Source: Manduca sexta (taxonomy: Eukaryota > Arthropoda > Insecta > Lepidoptera > Sphingidae). From it: a DNA stretch of 64,000 nucleotides. Positions within the stretch are counted from its first letter, which is position 1. Each line of letters begins with the position of its first letter. The notes beneath the pieces are model-generated. The model saw only the letters and a list, made by a program, of their open reading frames with translations. It ran no database searches and was not told the origin of the DNA. Below, piece by piece: positions 37,504 to 49,833 of the stretch. Where the stretch lies: positions 3,216,391-3,280,390 of the forward strand of contig NC_051118.1 in assembly GCF_014839805.1 (NCBI RefSeq). Direction: 5' to 3'. A program made the translations under genes and the position numbers.

Positions 37504-40219
37504 TAATGGTCTTATTCATAATAAAACCCTTATCGAAGGTATAAATCGCAAATAGTTAAAACGTCCTATAAGCTTATCGAGCATTCGATAAAATTTCTTA
37601 TTCATAATGGTTTCATAAACCTCCGATAACAAAAAGGCCTTTAAATGTGCACAATGTTGCCATTTCGTAGAAAAAAAATTTAAATAAGTTCTACCAATTA
37701 CTACCAAGTTTTGTCTCTGGAAACAGACAATAAAAAAAATTGTCTGTCATTGTCACAATGGCGTTTGTCAAAAAAGTAAATAAAATAAATACAGGAGGAA
37801 AATTTATTTGTTGTTCTCGAAATTCTTTGTAAAACTTGGAAGAACGCAGGCAGCAAATTGCGATAAAATGGTAGAGAAGTGAAAAGTAGTTGGAGGAAGA
37901 CAAGGTTGGTGCAGCTCTTTTCTGTATTTGAACGTTTGCGATATGCATTCCTGCATTACTAACTATTACTTTTTACAAGATTATGTTGAAGAAATTGATT
38001 AGGAGCGGGTATGAACCCGTTCCCTAACCAAAAACTCTTCCCTAAAAAGAATATGAATTCTTGAACGTGAATGTCGTCACGAACTACAATTTCATATAGG
38101 TGTCGTAGATTCATTTGGGGGAGCTGTGCTAACTGAAATGTAATATTGCTACTCATGCATTGCGCATGTCCAACAATATGCACTATGATAGCCACTCTTA
38201 AAATATTCATATAAATAAAATATTTGGATAATATAAAATAGTGATTATGTAGCCTGGTGGCATTCAGCACAAATAATAAAGTTAAAACAGCACAATGAAA
38301 TATAAAAGGAATAAATCAATTTTATTTTGTAGATAATGCTCATTGTGCCTCCTCAGACCTCACTTCCAATAGAAAATATAAAGGAGATATGTATGTATCC
38401 ATTTTATGCTATAATCATGTAGGATATTGTTGTTTTAGGTAGGTCATAAGTAAAATATATTTTTGAGGTCTTTATTAGTTAAAATAAAAAGGAAAATAAA
38501 TAAAAACCTTTATTTATCATGTAGGCATATATATAAAAGGCTCTTATGACAAGTCAACATATAATCAAATATGATTTACAATTTGTAAAGACCACCGATT
38601 AAGGCATGCATATGATGCATTATTATATTATAATCCACCTCCACCTGGAAATATAAGGGAGGTATTAACAAATCATCATTAAGTAATTTATCATTTATAC
38701 TATAATCCTGTGGGATACTACTGTTGTATATTTGAATAAACATTTTTTTTATTTCAAATTATGTTGAATGCTTATACATTGCATAATTTCAGGTTTGTCC
38801 CACATCTGCAGAATAAATTGCAACAATAGAAGTGCAACACAGAAAAGAGTTGCATGCTATTCAGATGGACAATGAGCTCCAGTGAAATAAAAAAAATAAA
38901 ATTGAGATATATTAATAAAAGAAAAATATAAATTTTATAAAAATAAATGACAATGACTAACTTTAATTATGTTGTATAATTAGTTACCTTTCAGTGTGAA
39001 CAACTTTAGTCTAGATTTTGGGTCAATTATGATAATAATTGATACTGACACCTCTTCAATATTGGACACACTGTTCTGTGGCATATATCTCTCTTTGAGC
39101 AATTGCAATGTTGTGTAACACTGCAAGAGCCACAATAGTAGTCTTCACATTGCCAAATTTAAGATATGCCATGAAACAGGCATTGAAAATGCTGTTTCCA
39201 CACACCAAAGTTCTTGTTGCAATATCCGGGAGTTATGAGTGCTGCTTTGCCATCTAACAATACCTCTGATCTGAAGATTAGCATCACAATTCACCTACAA
39301 CAAACCTTTAAATCTTACCTGAACAACAAGATTGAGGAAATAATATCCTTTTCTATATAGTGTTAGCCATATTTTTTACTGTTAAGTATATGGGTGTAGA
39401 AAATACAACCAATTATAGATGGGCAGTCTTTTACATGGTGAAATTCCAACCTTAACAAGGGTTCCTCTGAAAAGAAGTGGGGCATAATTATAATCTGCAG
39501 CATGTAATACGAGCGCACGCTCCACTTTGCTACATAATATACCACTGGTAGTGGCTTTAGATAATCCATAGAGGTGTCCAACATCTTACATCTATTAAGA
39601 AAACGAACCTAAAAGTAGCTCATCATTAGGTATACGTATTTACCGAAGTCTGTATAAATATGGAATAGAATTAACTTACCTCATGACGATCCCAACATGT
39701 CAATGCAGTTTATTAATACTTGCAATTCTGGTGATCTGCCACAACCTATACGGTGAAACAGCAACTCTTCGCGGACTATCAGTCACTTATAAATGCAGCC
39801 GTATGTTTGGAAAAATAATACCGTTTACGGAATTCATAATTATCCAGAGAAAACGGATCTAATTTCTGACGAGACATTTTTCTACCTAAAGCAGCCTAGC
39901 TTGCATTTTTAATACGTAACTAAATAAAATTATTTCTTGAAACGAAAATGATCGAAATGTTGTTTACTTCTAAGTACAGACTGACACACACACAACAAGC
40001 GTCAAACACGAAACAGCTGACCGACGTCAGCCATTTTTTTGCTATCGAACGCTTAACATAGGTGTAAAGACGGGGGTTAGGCTCGATAAATTAAAGCATC
40101 TTTATCGGAGACTTTTAGCGCAATTGAACCATTATGAATACCAATTTTTTACATGCCTCCGATAACGCCCAGATAAACTTCCGATAATTCTGATAGTTTT
40201 ATTATGAATAAGACCGTAA
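37504..40219 (-). mobile_element. PIF/Harbinger DNA transposon, degenerate, with TAA target duplication
   Basis: The perfect 20-bp terminal inverted repeats GGTCTTATTCATAATAAAAC (37508-37527) and complement (40196-40215) extend imperfectly inward for over 100 bp. TAA flanks both sides (37504-37506 and 40217-40219), the 3-bp duplication typical of PIF/Harbinger. Length is 2.7 kb. Minus-strand remnants resemble the HARBI1-type nuclease: CPSIIGCI followed by THI near 39410, VNCDANLQIRGIV near 39270, and LAVLHNIAIAQRE near 39110. The frames are broken. Confidence 0.85.
39020..39584 (-). pseudogene. HARBI1-like transposase remnant
   Basis: On the minus strand the fragments appear in the order expected for a Harbinger nuclease. 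First is the region with PLLRLEFHHVKDCPSIIGCI followed by a T-H-I triplet (39363-39584 frame). Then comes VNCDANLQIRGIVRWQSSTHNS (a D-A-x-x catalytic-core region), then ALAVLHNIAIAQRE. They sit in different frames with stops between, so no functional enzyme is encoded. The partner Myb/SANT gene usually present in such elements was not identified with confidence at the other end. Confidence 0.6.
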
Positions 40220-40949
40220 ATATAGTATGTTCTATCGGCACTATTGTTACATTCACTTATTACCAACGTGGACACAAATCCCCACTCATAAGTACAATGC
40301 TAAAGTCAGAGTACGCTCAGTGCACGTGCGCTAAGGTTGCTGGCGGAGTTACTTTAAGTGGATTTACGCTGAATTGGCTTAGATATTTACACGAGTGGTA
40401 TATTTATACGTAGGAATAATGGCCTTATAAATAATGCCCGTTTTAGCTTTAGCAAGTGCGATAAATTGGACATAATCTTTACTATTTTATTGTAGGTAGA
40501 TACGACAATTACATGGCATGATTTGGACAGTGGTTCGTCACAGTGCCGAGCACTGTGACGAATAAATAATAGTAAATCTATCGAGATAGATGACGTAAAA
40601 ATAAATAATATGAAAATACGTTATAGGAAGTCCCATACCATTCCTAGGTTCAAGATACACGTGAATTTTAAATTTAGAACCTGCAATACGATTTAAAATG
40701 GTTTTACCGCCATGGCCTCGACGGATTTTCTAAAACAACAACAAAAAAATACGTTACGTATGCATTATGCTTATTATATTCCATATTCTAGGACCGCGGC
40801 CTCTGTGTTACATTGTTTGCTTTTCACGAGATGAATTTATGTGATATGTAAACAGTTCAATCGTTGTCGGTGCGTTTGGTGCGCGCGCACTGGAACGAGC
40901 GCGAATTAATGAACTGACACGTGAAGACTTTGAGGATATTGTTAGTTCC
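40220..40949. other. Non-coding stretch containing motif sites 3 and 4
   Basis: No gene supported. A palindrome-like pair (cgtcacagtgccgagcactgtgacg) lies at 40537-40561, with 11-bp arms. Motif sites 3 and 4 are at 40308 and 40868. Confidence 0.4.
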
Positions 40950-41304
40950 TAACATCCGTATATATATCAGCCCTGTATTATATACTGTCCCACTGCTGGG
41001 CACGGGTCTTCTCTGCTAATGAGAGGGATTAGGCCTTAGTCCACCACGCTGACCTAGTGCGGATTGGTAGACTTCACACACCCTAAAAATTCCTATAAAG
41101 AATTTCTCAGGTAAGCAGGTTCCCTCGCGATGTTTTCCTTCACCGTTAAAGCAAGCTATATTTCACAAAGAATACTCACATTTTTTTTTGAAAAATCAGA
41201 GGTGTGTCCCCTTGGGATTTGAACCTGCAGACATTCGTCTCGGCAGACCGTTCCACACCCAACTAAGCTATCGCAGCTTATTCAGTATTTATTAACATCC
41301 GTAT
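40950..41304 (-). mobile_element. tRNA-derived SINE (family A), copy 2, with 12-bp target duplication
   Basis: The body is 40962-41292 on the minus strand. Target duplications TAACATCCGTAT lie at 40950-40961 and 41293-41304. It has the same head and body as copies 1 and 3, with box B-like GGTTCAAATCCC. Box A is slightly altered (TAGCTTAGTTGG). Confidence 0.9.
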
Positions 41305-42667
41305 TCACAAACAATAATATTGCACATTGCAAACGAACGCATATTGTCTGCAATTTCATAGTTTGTGGATTTGTTCAGATTTGCTTATCTGACAGCCTAT
41401 TAAAGTTGTATCTCACTAGACAGACAGACTTTATTATAGCATTGCTCCTTACTCAGTTAACTCACTGCGCCGCTATATTTACACATTGCGAAGGCTGCCA
41501 TGCCGAAAGCAAAGAGGCAGACTTATAGCATTGCTCCTTACTTAGTTAAGTATCGTTAGTAAATTCGGGGTTATGTTTTTATAAAATACATTTCGAGCGT
41601 CACGTGCCAAATTGAGTTGTAGAAGCGTTTTTGAAATAAAAATCGAAGTGTACTAGTATCACCTCGTGCTGTATGACTGTGTGATGTTCAATTTTCAAGC
41701 TGCAATATGAAAACAAAAATAGAACTATTTTTATTACGTAGGCCGGCAAACGAATAGGGAACGCATAATGTTGAGAGATCCATTACTCAGCCCTCAAGCA
41801 TCCATGACTTAAAACAGCAGAACAATGTTGGCCTCGTCCCCGGCGTAATATTTTTCGAATGTAGATATTTCGCTATGCTTAAGAAACGTAACTACGTACT
41901 AGTACAATCGGTTTATCGTTCTTTTCCAGTTCGCGCACAATAATCGATCTAATAGCCATTAGCGACGGCACACGAGGGCCTATAACATGTTTCACGCACA
42001 CGTAGCCAATCGGTCGATCGGCGGCCGGTGCATTCGGTGCGCGTGCACTCGCGATGGTGCGTCATTGTTGCGATGTTCGTTGATTTTTTGTTAGGGTTGT
42101 AAGAGGGCGACTTCTTTTTGTTGTATGTTATTGAGATGAGTCAGTCGCTCGTTCGTAGGTTCTACGTAGGGTTTATTTATTTATTTATTTAAGGACCTTC
42201 AACAAAGGGTACACGGGTTGCCAGACGTCCCGTATTGACAGGGACGTTCCGTATTTAAGGCACATTTTAAAATGTCCCGACAGGACAGACTCTGTCCCGT
42301 AAATCGATCAACCTACGATTGACAAGTGCTCACGCACGCAACGTTCGTATTATCGCATACATATCAATACGATTCGGTTTTTAAGTAATAAATTGAATAA
42401 AAAGCAACTTGATGCAATTGATTGTTACAAATATGTTAAAACTGACTCGATCCTTGGAATAATGTATTAAATATGTCACAAAATAATTTTGTTTCTTATT
42501 TGTCCCGGGTAAAAAACTGAAATTCCGTATTTTTTGCCCATTAAGGCGTTTGTCCCTTATAGGCTGAAAAAATCTAGCAACCCCAGTTCCACGAAAGCAG
42601 TGAAATATAAAGACGTTAAAATTTTGAATTACTAAGCTCTACACAGCCCTGCAGTGCGTTCACGTGT
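41305..42667. other. Non-coding stretch containing motif site 5 and an unassigned repeat
   Basis: A (TTTA)n run lies at 42173-42192. From about 42210 to 42590 there is sequence with gacgtcccgtattgacaggg and related gggac/gtccc blocks. These recall the gggacgtccc block at 46880-46920, suggesting an unassigned repeat family. No gene supported. Confidence 0.4.
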
Positions 42668-42735
42668 GCGTTTCACCCTGAGATATTAGATCTCATTATT
42701 TCCATTAATTATACTGGTTACAATGTAATTAATTA
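42668..42735 (+). repeat. Short family B fragment
   Basis: A sequence of the form cctgagatattagatctcat followed by tactggttacaatgt matches the middle part of family B (cctgagacatgagatg and actggctacaatgt). Confidence 0.5.
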
Positions 42736-43606
42736 AATGTATTACAATTATTATAAATTAACGATTTCTCTTATTCGAGACTTAATTAACACGTTTCATA
42801 TAGGCATGCGTAAACAATATAATCAATGCGTTCACATTCAGCGTGTTCGGTGCACACGCGTTCGCAATAATTGAATGATAAATAAATAAATTGTATCGTT
42901 ATTAATAGGTTTAATCGTACAGTGAAATCCCGTTCAGATAATATAACAGTTGTTGTTTTATCCTTATAGTAAATTCTTAACGGTTTTTTAGACTTTAAAC
43001 CTCACATAAGTTTTAGTTTATTACAAACCTCGGGAAGTAAAAGAAATTGGGGACTTAATGTAGTTTTGTATGATATTGAGTCGTTTCAATAGTACAGAAC
43101 TATAGTTTAGTTCTGGAACCTCTTGTCTCCTGGTTCATTTTTCATGGATTGCACTGTATTTATGACTTTGAATGCAGTAATCAGACCCTTATAGAGGAAA
43201 ATAAACTGTAAACTTACGAGTTTAACTTCTATTTTAATCATGCCACGCCAGTAAACTTTACTGGATATGAACAATGCTATTTTAAGTGCATCACGTGTGG
43301 CAACCCTATTGGTTCGCTGAACTGGTTCACTTTTATGAATCACACATTAAAGACTATAATTAAATTTGGTAGTTTGGGATTTAGTTTATTTGTATGCTGA
43401 CCGGGTTTTACATTATTTGTCGTATTTTATTGATAGTTTGAATTTAAATGCATTTTCTACTTTACAGCTTATTGGATAACCTTGAGATGTAAACGTTTTA
43501 AAATGAGATCAATTCCACAAGTCTTGTGACAACAGCATTCGACAGGGCAGGGTTAAAATATTGTGGAATATTTAAGTTTACAAATAACTATGTGATAAGC
43601 TAAAAC
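42736..43606. other. Non-coding stretch containing motif site 6
   Basis: No gene supported. A minus-strand open frame at 43107-43343 has no recognisable motif. Confidence 0.4.
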
Positions 43607-43833
43607 GCGGCACACACATCTGACTCTTCGAAATTACGTCTGTATAATAAATTTGTGTTTGTTTTAACGGTGATGGGAAACATGAGGAAATCTACATACC
43701 TGAGAATTCTCCATAACAATTTCAAAAGTATGTGAAGTCTGCCAATCCACACTAGATCAGCGCGGTGGAATAAGCCCCTGAACCCTCTTAGGAGTAGAGG
43801 AAGCCCGTGCCCAGTTGTGGGCAGTATAAACAT
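43607..43833 (+). mobile_element. Old SINE family A copy in the opposite orientation
   Basis: Read on the plus strand it starts near acacacatctgactctt and ends near gcccagttgtgggcagta, matching the reverse complement of copies 1-3. It lacks the tRNA head, is more diverged and shows no clear target duplication, so it is older. Confidence 0.65.
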
Positions 43834-45002
43834 TAGGCTCTCCTTTTAAATCTTAACACAGGAAAGCATAAGCAAGCCAAGAAAAGTCTTGCTGAGTATG
43901 GATACACTTTAAAATTTTGCCTTTCTTTCGTAAATTCTGTTGTGTATGTATGATTCTATGGATTCTCCTTGTTAACAGTTATTTTAGTAGATGAAAATTT
44001 GCATCATATTATAAACTTATAGTTCATAATATATACCTCTAGAGTACGTAATCACATATGCAAGTGGTAAATATTAAGTGGTAATTATTTTTTATGTTAA
44101 GTAATTAAGATAATTCGAGAGTTCGTCGATCCAATAAATCTTTTTGTATTAATAACTGAAGATATAAGTATTGGTTATAATTTTAGGTCAATTCACTTTA
44201 TTGTTAAATAAGTATTTTTTTTTACAAAAAAAAGGGTTTACATATTTTATGACATAATTGAAGTCAGATGAGTGTTTAAAGGTGGTTTGAAACTTGGGTT
44301 CTACATATCCATTATAGTTCCTAGGGTATGGAAACCTTTCAAAGGGTTTTGTCCGTATAAGAAAGGAAAAAATGCCATGAACTGCTTCATATTTACGAAA
44401 TTATCGTGTAAATACCGTAAGCTTTTCGAACGTGATGTCGCGGTCAATTACTATATTTAAGACTATTTCAAACGGATGATTCATATTCTGTCGTAGTTAT
44501 TTCGAGCATGAAAATGTGTTTGTAAATTGCCTGATCATTTATTTTACATGCTTTATTTATCAGAATACAATTCATAAATCAGTTGTTTAGCTTATTTAAA
44601 AAACTCGAAACGCTTGAAACGACCTACTCGGTGGCGTACCTAGTTTTATTGGTACGCAATCACGGTTCTAAGCTCCTGCTTTTGCATACCAGGTCGGGCA
44701 GTGATATAAGGTTTTTCTTTCTTTCTGTTTATCACTAAGCCATTTACACGACTCGATTCACTCGTTAAAAATGCAATAAAAATCATAAACAATAAATTGT
44801 TTCTTCTAACAATTCGCCGGCTCAATTGAATTTGTTTTCAATTGGTTTTTCATGGCTGTTATTTGGTACAAACGCATGCCATTCTAATTGCGATTGTCCA
44901 CAGTTCATACGTTCCATTGATTGTGTTCTGGTCGTGAGTTATGTAAGCTAAAAGGTTAATAGTAATATAAAAATTATAAAGGTTGGAAAGGCATTCAGAA
45001 TT
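43834..45002. other. Non-coding stretch
   Basis: No gene supported. A GC-richer fragment at 44630-44705 (gtggcgtacctag and tgcataccaggtcgggcag) may be part of an unassigned repeat. Confidence 0.4.
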
Positions 45003-45447
45003 TATCTGGTATTAGATTTTAATCGCGGCTCCGGCTGCGTGAAAAAGTGTTAACGGGATAAATATTTTCTCTGGATGAAAAGTAGTTTATAGCAGGAGTA
45101 AGGCAGCTTCCTAATAGTGAAAATATATTAAAATCGGATTAGTAGTTCCTGAGATTAGCGCGTTCAATTAACTCCACAGGCGTTGTTCTGTCTTAACTAT
45201 GTATGCACGCGCGTATTCTGTCGATCGCTGACAGTTATTTCAAACCACTGACAGTTATGTAAAATTAATATTGTCGTTAAGTTTTTTTAAATTTTCGAAT
45301 TTTCCACGCAATATTCTGATTTTTTTCTTTTATAAGAACCTTCTCCTGGCAATAACAAACACAACAACAAAAAATAGTGAAATCGGTCCAGCCGTTCACG
45401 CGTGATGTCGTGACCAAGGGAAATAGGGATTCATTTTTATGTATACA
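45003..45447 (+). mobile_element. RTE-type LINE 3' ends (two adjacent fragments)
   Basis: 45003-45180 matches the RTE tail seen at 61330-61470 (ctccggctgcgtgaaa, agcttccta, ttcctgagattagcgcgttca). 45181-45447 matches 62515-62786 closely (ctgtcttaactatgtatgca, gaaatcggtccagccgttca, accaagggaaatagggatt). The second fragment ends in a TA-rich tail directly against the left end of the next element. Confidence 0.65.
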
Positions 45448-48437
45448 GGGTCATTTCGACATTGCGTTACTAAATGAAACCACAGGTTCTTGGTGACCTC
45501 TGCTAACACCGTGCAAAAGATTATTCATAAGTAACGAATATTTACGTCAATAATCTCGATTTTAGATTTATGGTTTTTTGATCACGCTGTTTCTTAGCGC
45601 GCTTAACTGAAGTGAATGAACTACGTCACAGCTGATGATATTATTACCGAACCTATAGGGTTCAGAAGGTCAGCTCACAAATGAACTCCCAATACGTTCA
45701 CTGACTTGGTTGCAGCAATTCATTGAGTCAATAATTAATTACTACAAAAATATTTCGTTAATTATAAACGTTATTTTCGTTAATAAAATAGTTTTCTTAC
45801 CAAAAAAGTTACCTACATAATTACTAAAGTTACAACATTTAAATCTATTGGTATCGTATTTTTTTTAGATTCTACATGATATTCCGACATTTATTTTAAT
45901 TCCAACATTAATATTTCGGTTTGTCATAATACCTAAAAGAAGACTACGTACACATTACCGAACGTCATATTATGCTTTCTGTACCATTTCTTTGCTAGAT
46001 AGGTACACTATGGCAACGCGTCCGAGTCTTTGACCGAGTCCGAAGAGCGCGGGATTATTTAATACAATAGTCGTACTCTTTCTCGCCTAAACTCGCAGTG
46101 TTGTCAGTATAAACTTTTTTACCAAAAAGCTTGCTAAAACGACACAGCATTTCAAAAATTCTGATATTAGATTTTTTTTTATTACATGATGTTCTAACAG
46201 ATTTAACACACAATTGTATTACAAAATAAAATAAGTAATGATTTATGATGAAATGATTAATGAAAAGTGTACCTAATGAAAATAATACACAGCAATATTT
46301 TAGTATTTTTGAAACATTATTTTAAGTAATAAAGTATAATAGAGATTTTGGATTCAGTGATTCATTTTCAATAGACATACAGGGTATAAAATAAACAAGA
46401 TATTACACAATAAGGTAATAATAAAAAGTTTGGTAACACTGCGAGGGCACGTGTTAGTTGTAAAACTGTGGCTCGTCAAATATCGTGTACCTCCAGATTA
46501 GTGTTGCCAAGATCAATTTGTTTAAAATCAAGAAGGTAAAACAAATCGAGATTTAGTGTTGTAGATCGGGACATAAAAAAAGCAAGTATTTTTTTTTTAA
46601 TTTTAGTTTTATATGTATTGCGTTTTACAAAAAATATCACTGCAAGTCATGCTAAAGTTGCGTTTTAATTTGGATTTCTGTTTTAACATTAAAGAACAGA
46701 TCGCCGGGGAGTCGCATCTCTAAGCAAGAGAATAAAACAAAACTGTACCTTCAGCGCTTGTGAGATGATACGTGCTATTTTGGTTGCATTGTCGCACTCA
46801 ACACAGTGATTAATGCGTAGTTTATTATTTCATAATACTTAATGGTTTTAATAATTTATTGGTGCAAAACGGGTCACGTCCCAGAACTCTGAAAATCGGG
46901 ACGTCCCGCGCAAATCGGGACATCAGGCAACACTACTCCAGACCTTGCCGCTACTTTGTGGAATTCACTAAGCTCGTGTGTCGCGTCTTGGTCGGTCAGG
47001 CACAAAGAAATTTAAAGTGGTCCCCTAAATGCGACCATAACTCGTATAAAATAGAGTCTATTTTTAGAAATAGTTTTTGTCATTTTGAATATTTTACGAT
47101 CGCGAAGTTGCATCATTGACGCGTACGCGAAACTGAACTAATCACAATCTATTGATTATGTTTCTATCCGAGGCTGTCATTACGATTTTAATGTGGATTT
47201 ATGAATTTGCGATAGTTACTGAATGGAAAAATCCAATATCATTTTGTCCGACCCGGGATTCGATCCCGAGACCTTAGCAAAGCATCCGTACTATAATACA
47301 ACTGCGGCACCGAGGTAGTCACCAATTAACTGTATTAAAAATACTTTGAAGTATGAAACAACTTTTAAAGGAACAAGCAATCTACAAATCATCATTAGGT
47401 ATTGGTAAACACATTTACTATTTTGAATAATGTTTAGATACCTATTAGAGGCCGCGCGCCGCGCCGTGACGCATCCCGTCGCTCGACATTTTTACCTCAA
47501 ATTATTACATTACCTAATTATTATCAAGACAAGATTGTAACTTCGTTATTAATTGTTCGTGTGAATTGCCAGAATTGCAGAATGATATTCTATGAGTGTT
47601 ATAAATCTAACCGTTGAACGTATTTATTATACCTACTTATCTGCTAAAATGGATGAACTACCTACATTAGAATGTGTGTGTTTTGATTTAAAAGAATGAC
47701 ACCACTTTAAAATTACGGAAATAATGTGTTATGTGTACCTAACTTATGCATTTGTGGTTGTTTGATTGATGTCGTTTACTTATGATGATAGTTTGTGCAT
47801 AGAAAATATTGTTCTAATGAAATGTGATGATTAGTGCGTGATGTTTATGTTGGCGTTGGATATCCACCTGCAAGGTGGACAGACGACTTGATAGACGTCA
47901 CGGGAACATATTGGATGCAGGCAGCTTTCGACAGGTCCGCCTGGAAATCTTTAGGGGAGGCCTATGTTCAACAGTGGACTTTATGTAGCTGATGATGATA
48001 ATGATGTTTAGGTATGTGTCTTTTTGTAACGTCGGCGTAGCGTCGTCGCTGCTGGTCTAATTGTTGATTGAGTGATGTGGCACGACACAAAACCCTAGGT
48101 AGTTAAAGCGACGACATCAGCTGTTCGGTTGCGGCGCGGCGCGCGCGGTGCGACGAACTACCCTTGCGCGCCGAGTGTATATCACTTGTTCGTGTGCGTG
48201 AGCATAATATTATCAATGACTGTGTGCGATGTTGCCGCTCCGACGAATTCTAGTATAATAGTAGTGACAAAAGGGTGTGTAAAAATAAAATGACTATTTG
48301 AATATTTATTTTGTTTGAAAATTTTACTTTTTTGTTTTTGACCTTAGGTTAGAGTAACTTATAGTAAACGGCTTCTTTCAAGATGACTTTCTCGCAGTTA
48401 AATTTAAGTCTAGGGTGACAAAATGACCCTGTATATA
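45448..48437. mobile_element. TIR element, about 3 kb, copy A (composite)
   Basis: The ends TATACAGGGTCATTTCG (left) and CAAAATGACCCTGTATA (right) are inverted repeats of about 14 bp, flanked by TATA. The right 1.22 kb (47217-48437) recurs as a near-identical reverse complement at 62787-64000. Inside are a tRNA-like head on the minus strand (47240-47310; box B GGATCGAATCCCGGG), an RTE ORF end (47838-47992) and a GC-rich patch (48115-48180). No complete transposase was recognised, so it is probably non-autonomous. Confidence 0.6.
47838..47992 (+). pseudogene. RTE-type LINE ORF C-terminus inside copy A
   Basis: The plus-strand frame encodes VGYPPARWTDDLI, then WMQAAFDRSAWKSLGEAYVQ followed by QW, and ends in TGA next to an ATGATG-rich run. 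This is the well-known C-terminal tail of insect RTE-type reverse transcriptases. It is only the last 51 codons, a 5'-truncated LINE. Confidence 0.75.
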
Positions 48438-48669
48438 GATTTAACCGATCTCAAGTTCGTTATTTTATCTTTGTATATACGCATGTCTAGGCTAAGTTAG
48501 CTTCCGTTGCGTCTCTTTGGGTGGCCACTGAAAACCAGCGCTGTGTTGTGGCTCACGTCGCAACACAGCATTGCGCTGAGCTGGCCACCTAATTATCACA
48601 TTGCAGGCATGTAGCGTTGAATATTATTATGTATTGCATGCACTCTCTTCTTTTCTTTCTTTCTATATT

Positions 48670-48870
48670 ATTAATATAGATTGATCCTTATATATTATAA
48701 AACAAAGTCCCGCGCCGCGTGATTCTGCTGTCTGAACGTCATAAACTCTATAACTACCAAACGGATTTCCATGATGTTTGGTATGAAGATAGTTTGAGAC
48801 TATGGGGAGGGTACAGAGTATTTTATATCCCGGAACACTTTTCACGCAGGCAATCACGAGCAAAACCTAT
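48670..48870. mobile_element. LINE tail fragment
   Basis: The run from tatattaatatagattgat through cataaactctataactacca and acggatttccatgatgtttg to attttatatcccggaac is typical of insect RTE 3' regions. It resembles 51690-51910 and 60815-61210. The open frame 48719-49015 running through it is coincidental. Confidence 0.55.
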
Positions 48871-49239
48871 AAATAAACATGACGCATTTATCCCCGAAGG
48901 GGTATGCAGAGGCGCAACCAAGGCACTCCTTGTTCGCCAAGTGTATTCCGTCTCATTATGTGATATGGGGCGAGCCTATAGCCATATGAGGCACAAATTC
49001 CAGGCTCCAGACTGAAACAGCAGAAAAACCCAAATATCAAAACCTATAAACACTAATATTAAAAGTTATCGTAAATTTATTCAACTTGTGTGATAGTTCT
49101 CACTATTATATAACAATTTGGGACATCAGTTCAAGGAGTTATAATAACGAGTCTGACATACTTTGAAGGTTGTGTGACATTCCCTCTGCCAACATTGTGT
49201 TACAGTCCGTTGTAAATAATTAAGTTTCGAATAACAGGT

Positions 49240-49425
49240 TTTTTTTATGCGAACACGGCGAAGTCACTTCACTGCACCAGATGAAGTGGATGGGTTCAGA
49301 TAGAGTGTTATCCCTCGACAGTTGACACTATTATGCTGGCTTTTTTAAAACTAGATAAACACAGACGGAGCCTGGAACGCAACAGGCTGACGTAGGCTGC
49401 TATGGCAGGTTTTAACATCTTGAAA
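49240..49425 (+). repeat. Dispersed repeat family C, copy 2
   Basis: Same orientation as 35590-35775, more diverged. Shared phrases are cactgcaccagatg, ccctcgacagttgacac, ttatgctggc and ggaacgcaac. Confidence 0.6.
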
Positions 49426-49833
49426 ATGGTGGTCGCTATCCAAGCGCACACTCGTATCCTACCAGCACCAAAATTAGGTCATCCAATTGTATAATATTCA
49501 CAAGACCAATATAATTTTTTGTTAACCCGTTATCCCTATTCACCCCAGTTAAACGCAACTACGTCATTCAATATGTAACGCAACACTCCTAAATTCGAAG
49601 ACGTTTATCCGAGTAATGTAACATAGCGATCAATCCCAAATACTAAGCATTTACATTTTAAAAACAATTAAAAAGTTAAATTAAAAAGTATGTATAGTTG
49701 GCATGCAGCTTGTACAGTAACTACTACCGACTGTTTAATTATGAATGGAACGAGACATAACAGTTGAAATAATACATTATTTTATCGACGAGTACGTGGG
49801 AACTTAGACGTTACGTCTTGAGGTGGGTAATTG

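Larger units (their letters stand above)
32038..42872 (+). promoter_or_regulatory. Cluster of six 26-nt GTGC-rich near-palindromic motifs
   Basis: The core GTGC-R-CG-Y-GCAC, preceded by a further GTGC half-site five bases upstream, occurs at about 32038-32066, 36003-36028, 40308-40333, 40868-40893, 42022-42047 and 42840-42865. Examples are AGTGCACGTGCACTCGG, TTGGTGCGCGCGCACTGG and TCGGTGCGCGTGCACTCGC. All six are in the same orientation. Flanks outside about 30 bp do not align, so it does not look like a transposon fragment. It resembles a protein-binding site; the factor is unknown. Confidence 0.5.

Noticed and set aside
43600..43833. 77-codon minus-strand open frame
   Set aside because: Lies entirely within an old SINE copy.
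47240..47310. Possible tRNA gene (minus strand)
   Set aside because: It has a box B-like sequence but no full cloverleaf, and it is part of a repeated element also present at 63.9 kb; better read as a tRNA-derived SINE head.
48719..49015. 98-codon open frame
   Set aside because: Runs through an RTE LINE tail in a non-coding frame; no protein similarity.
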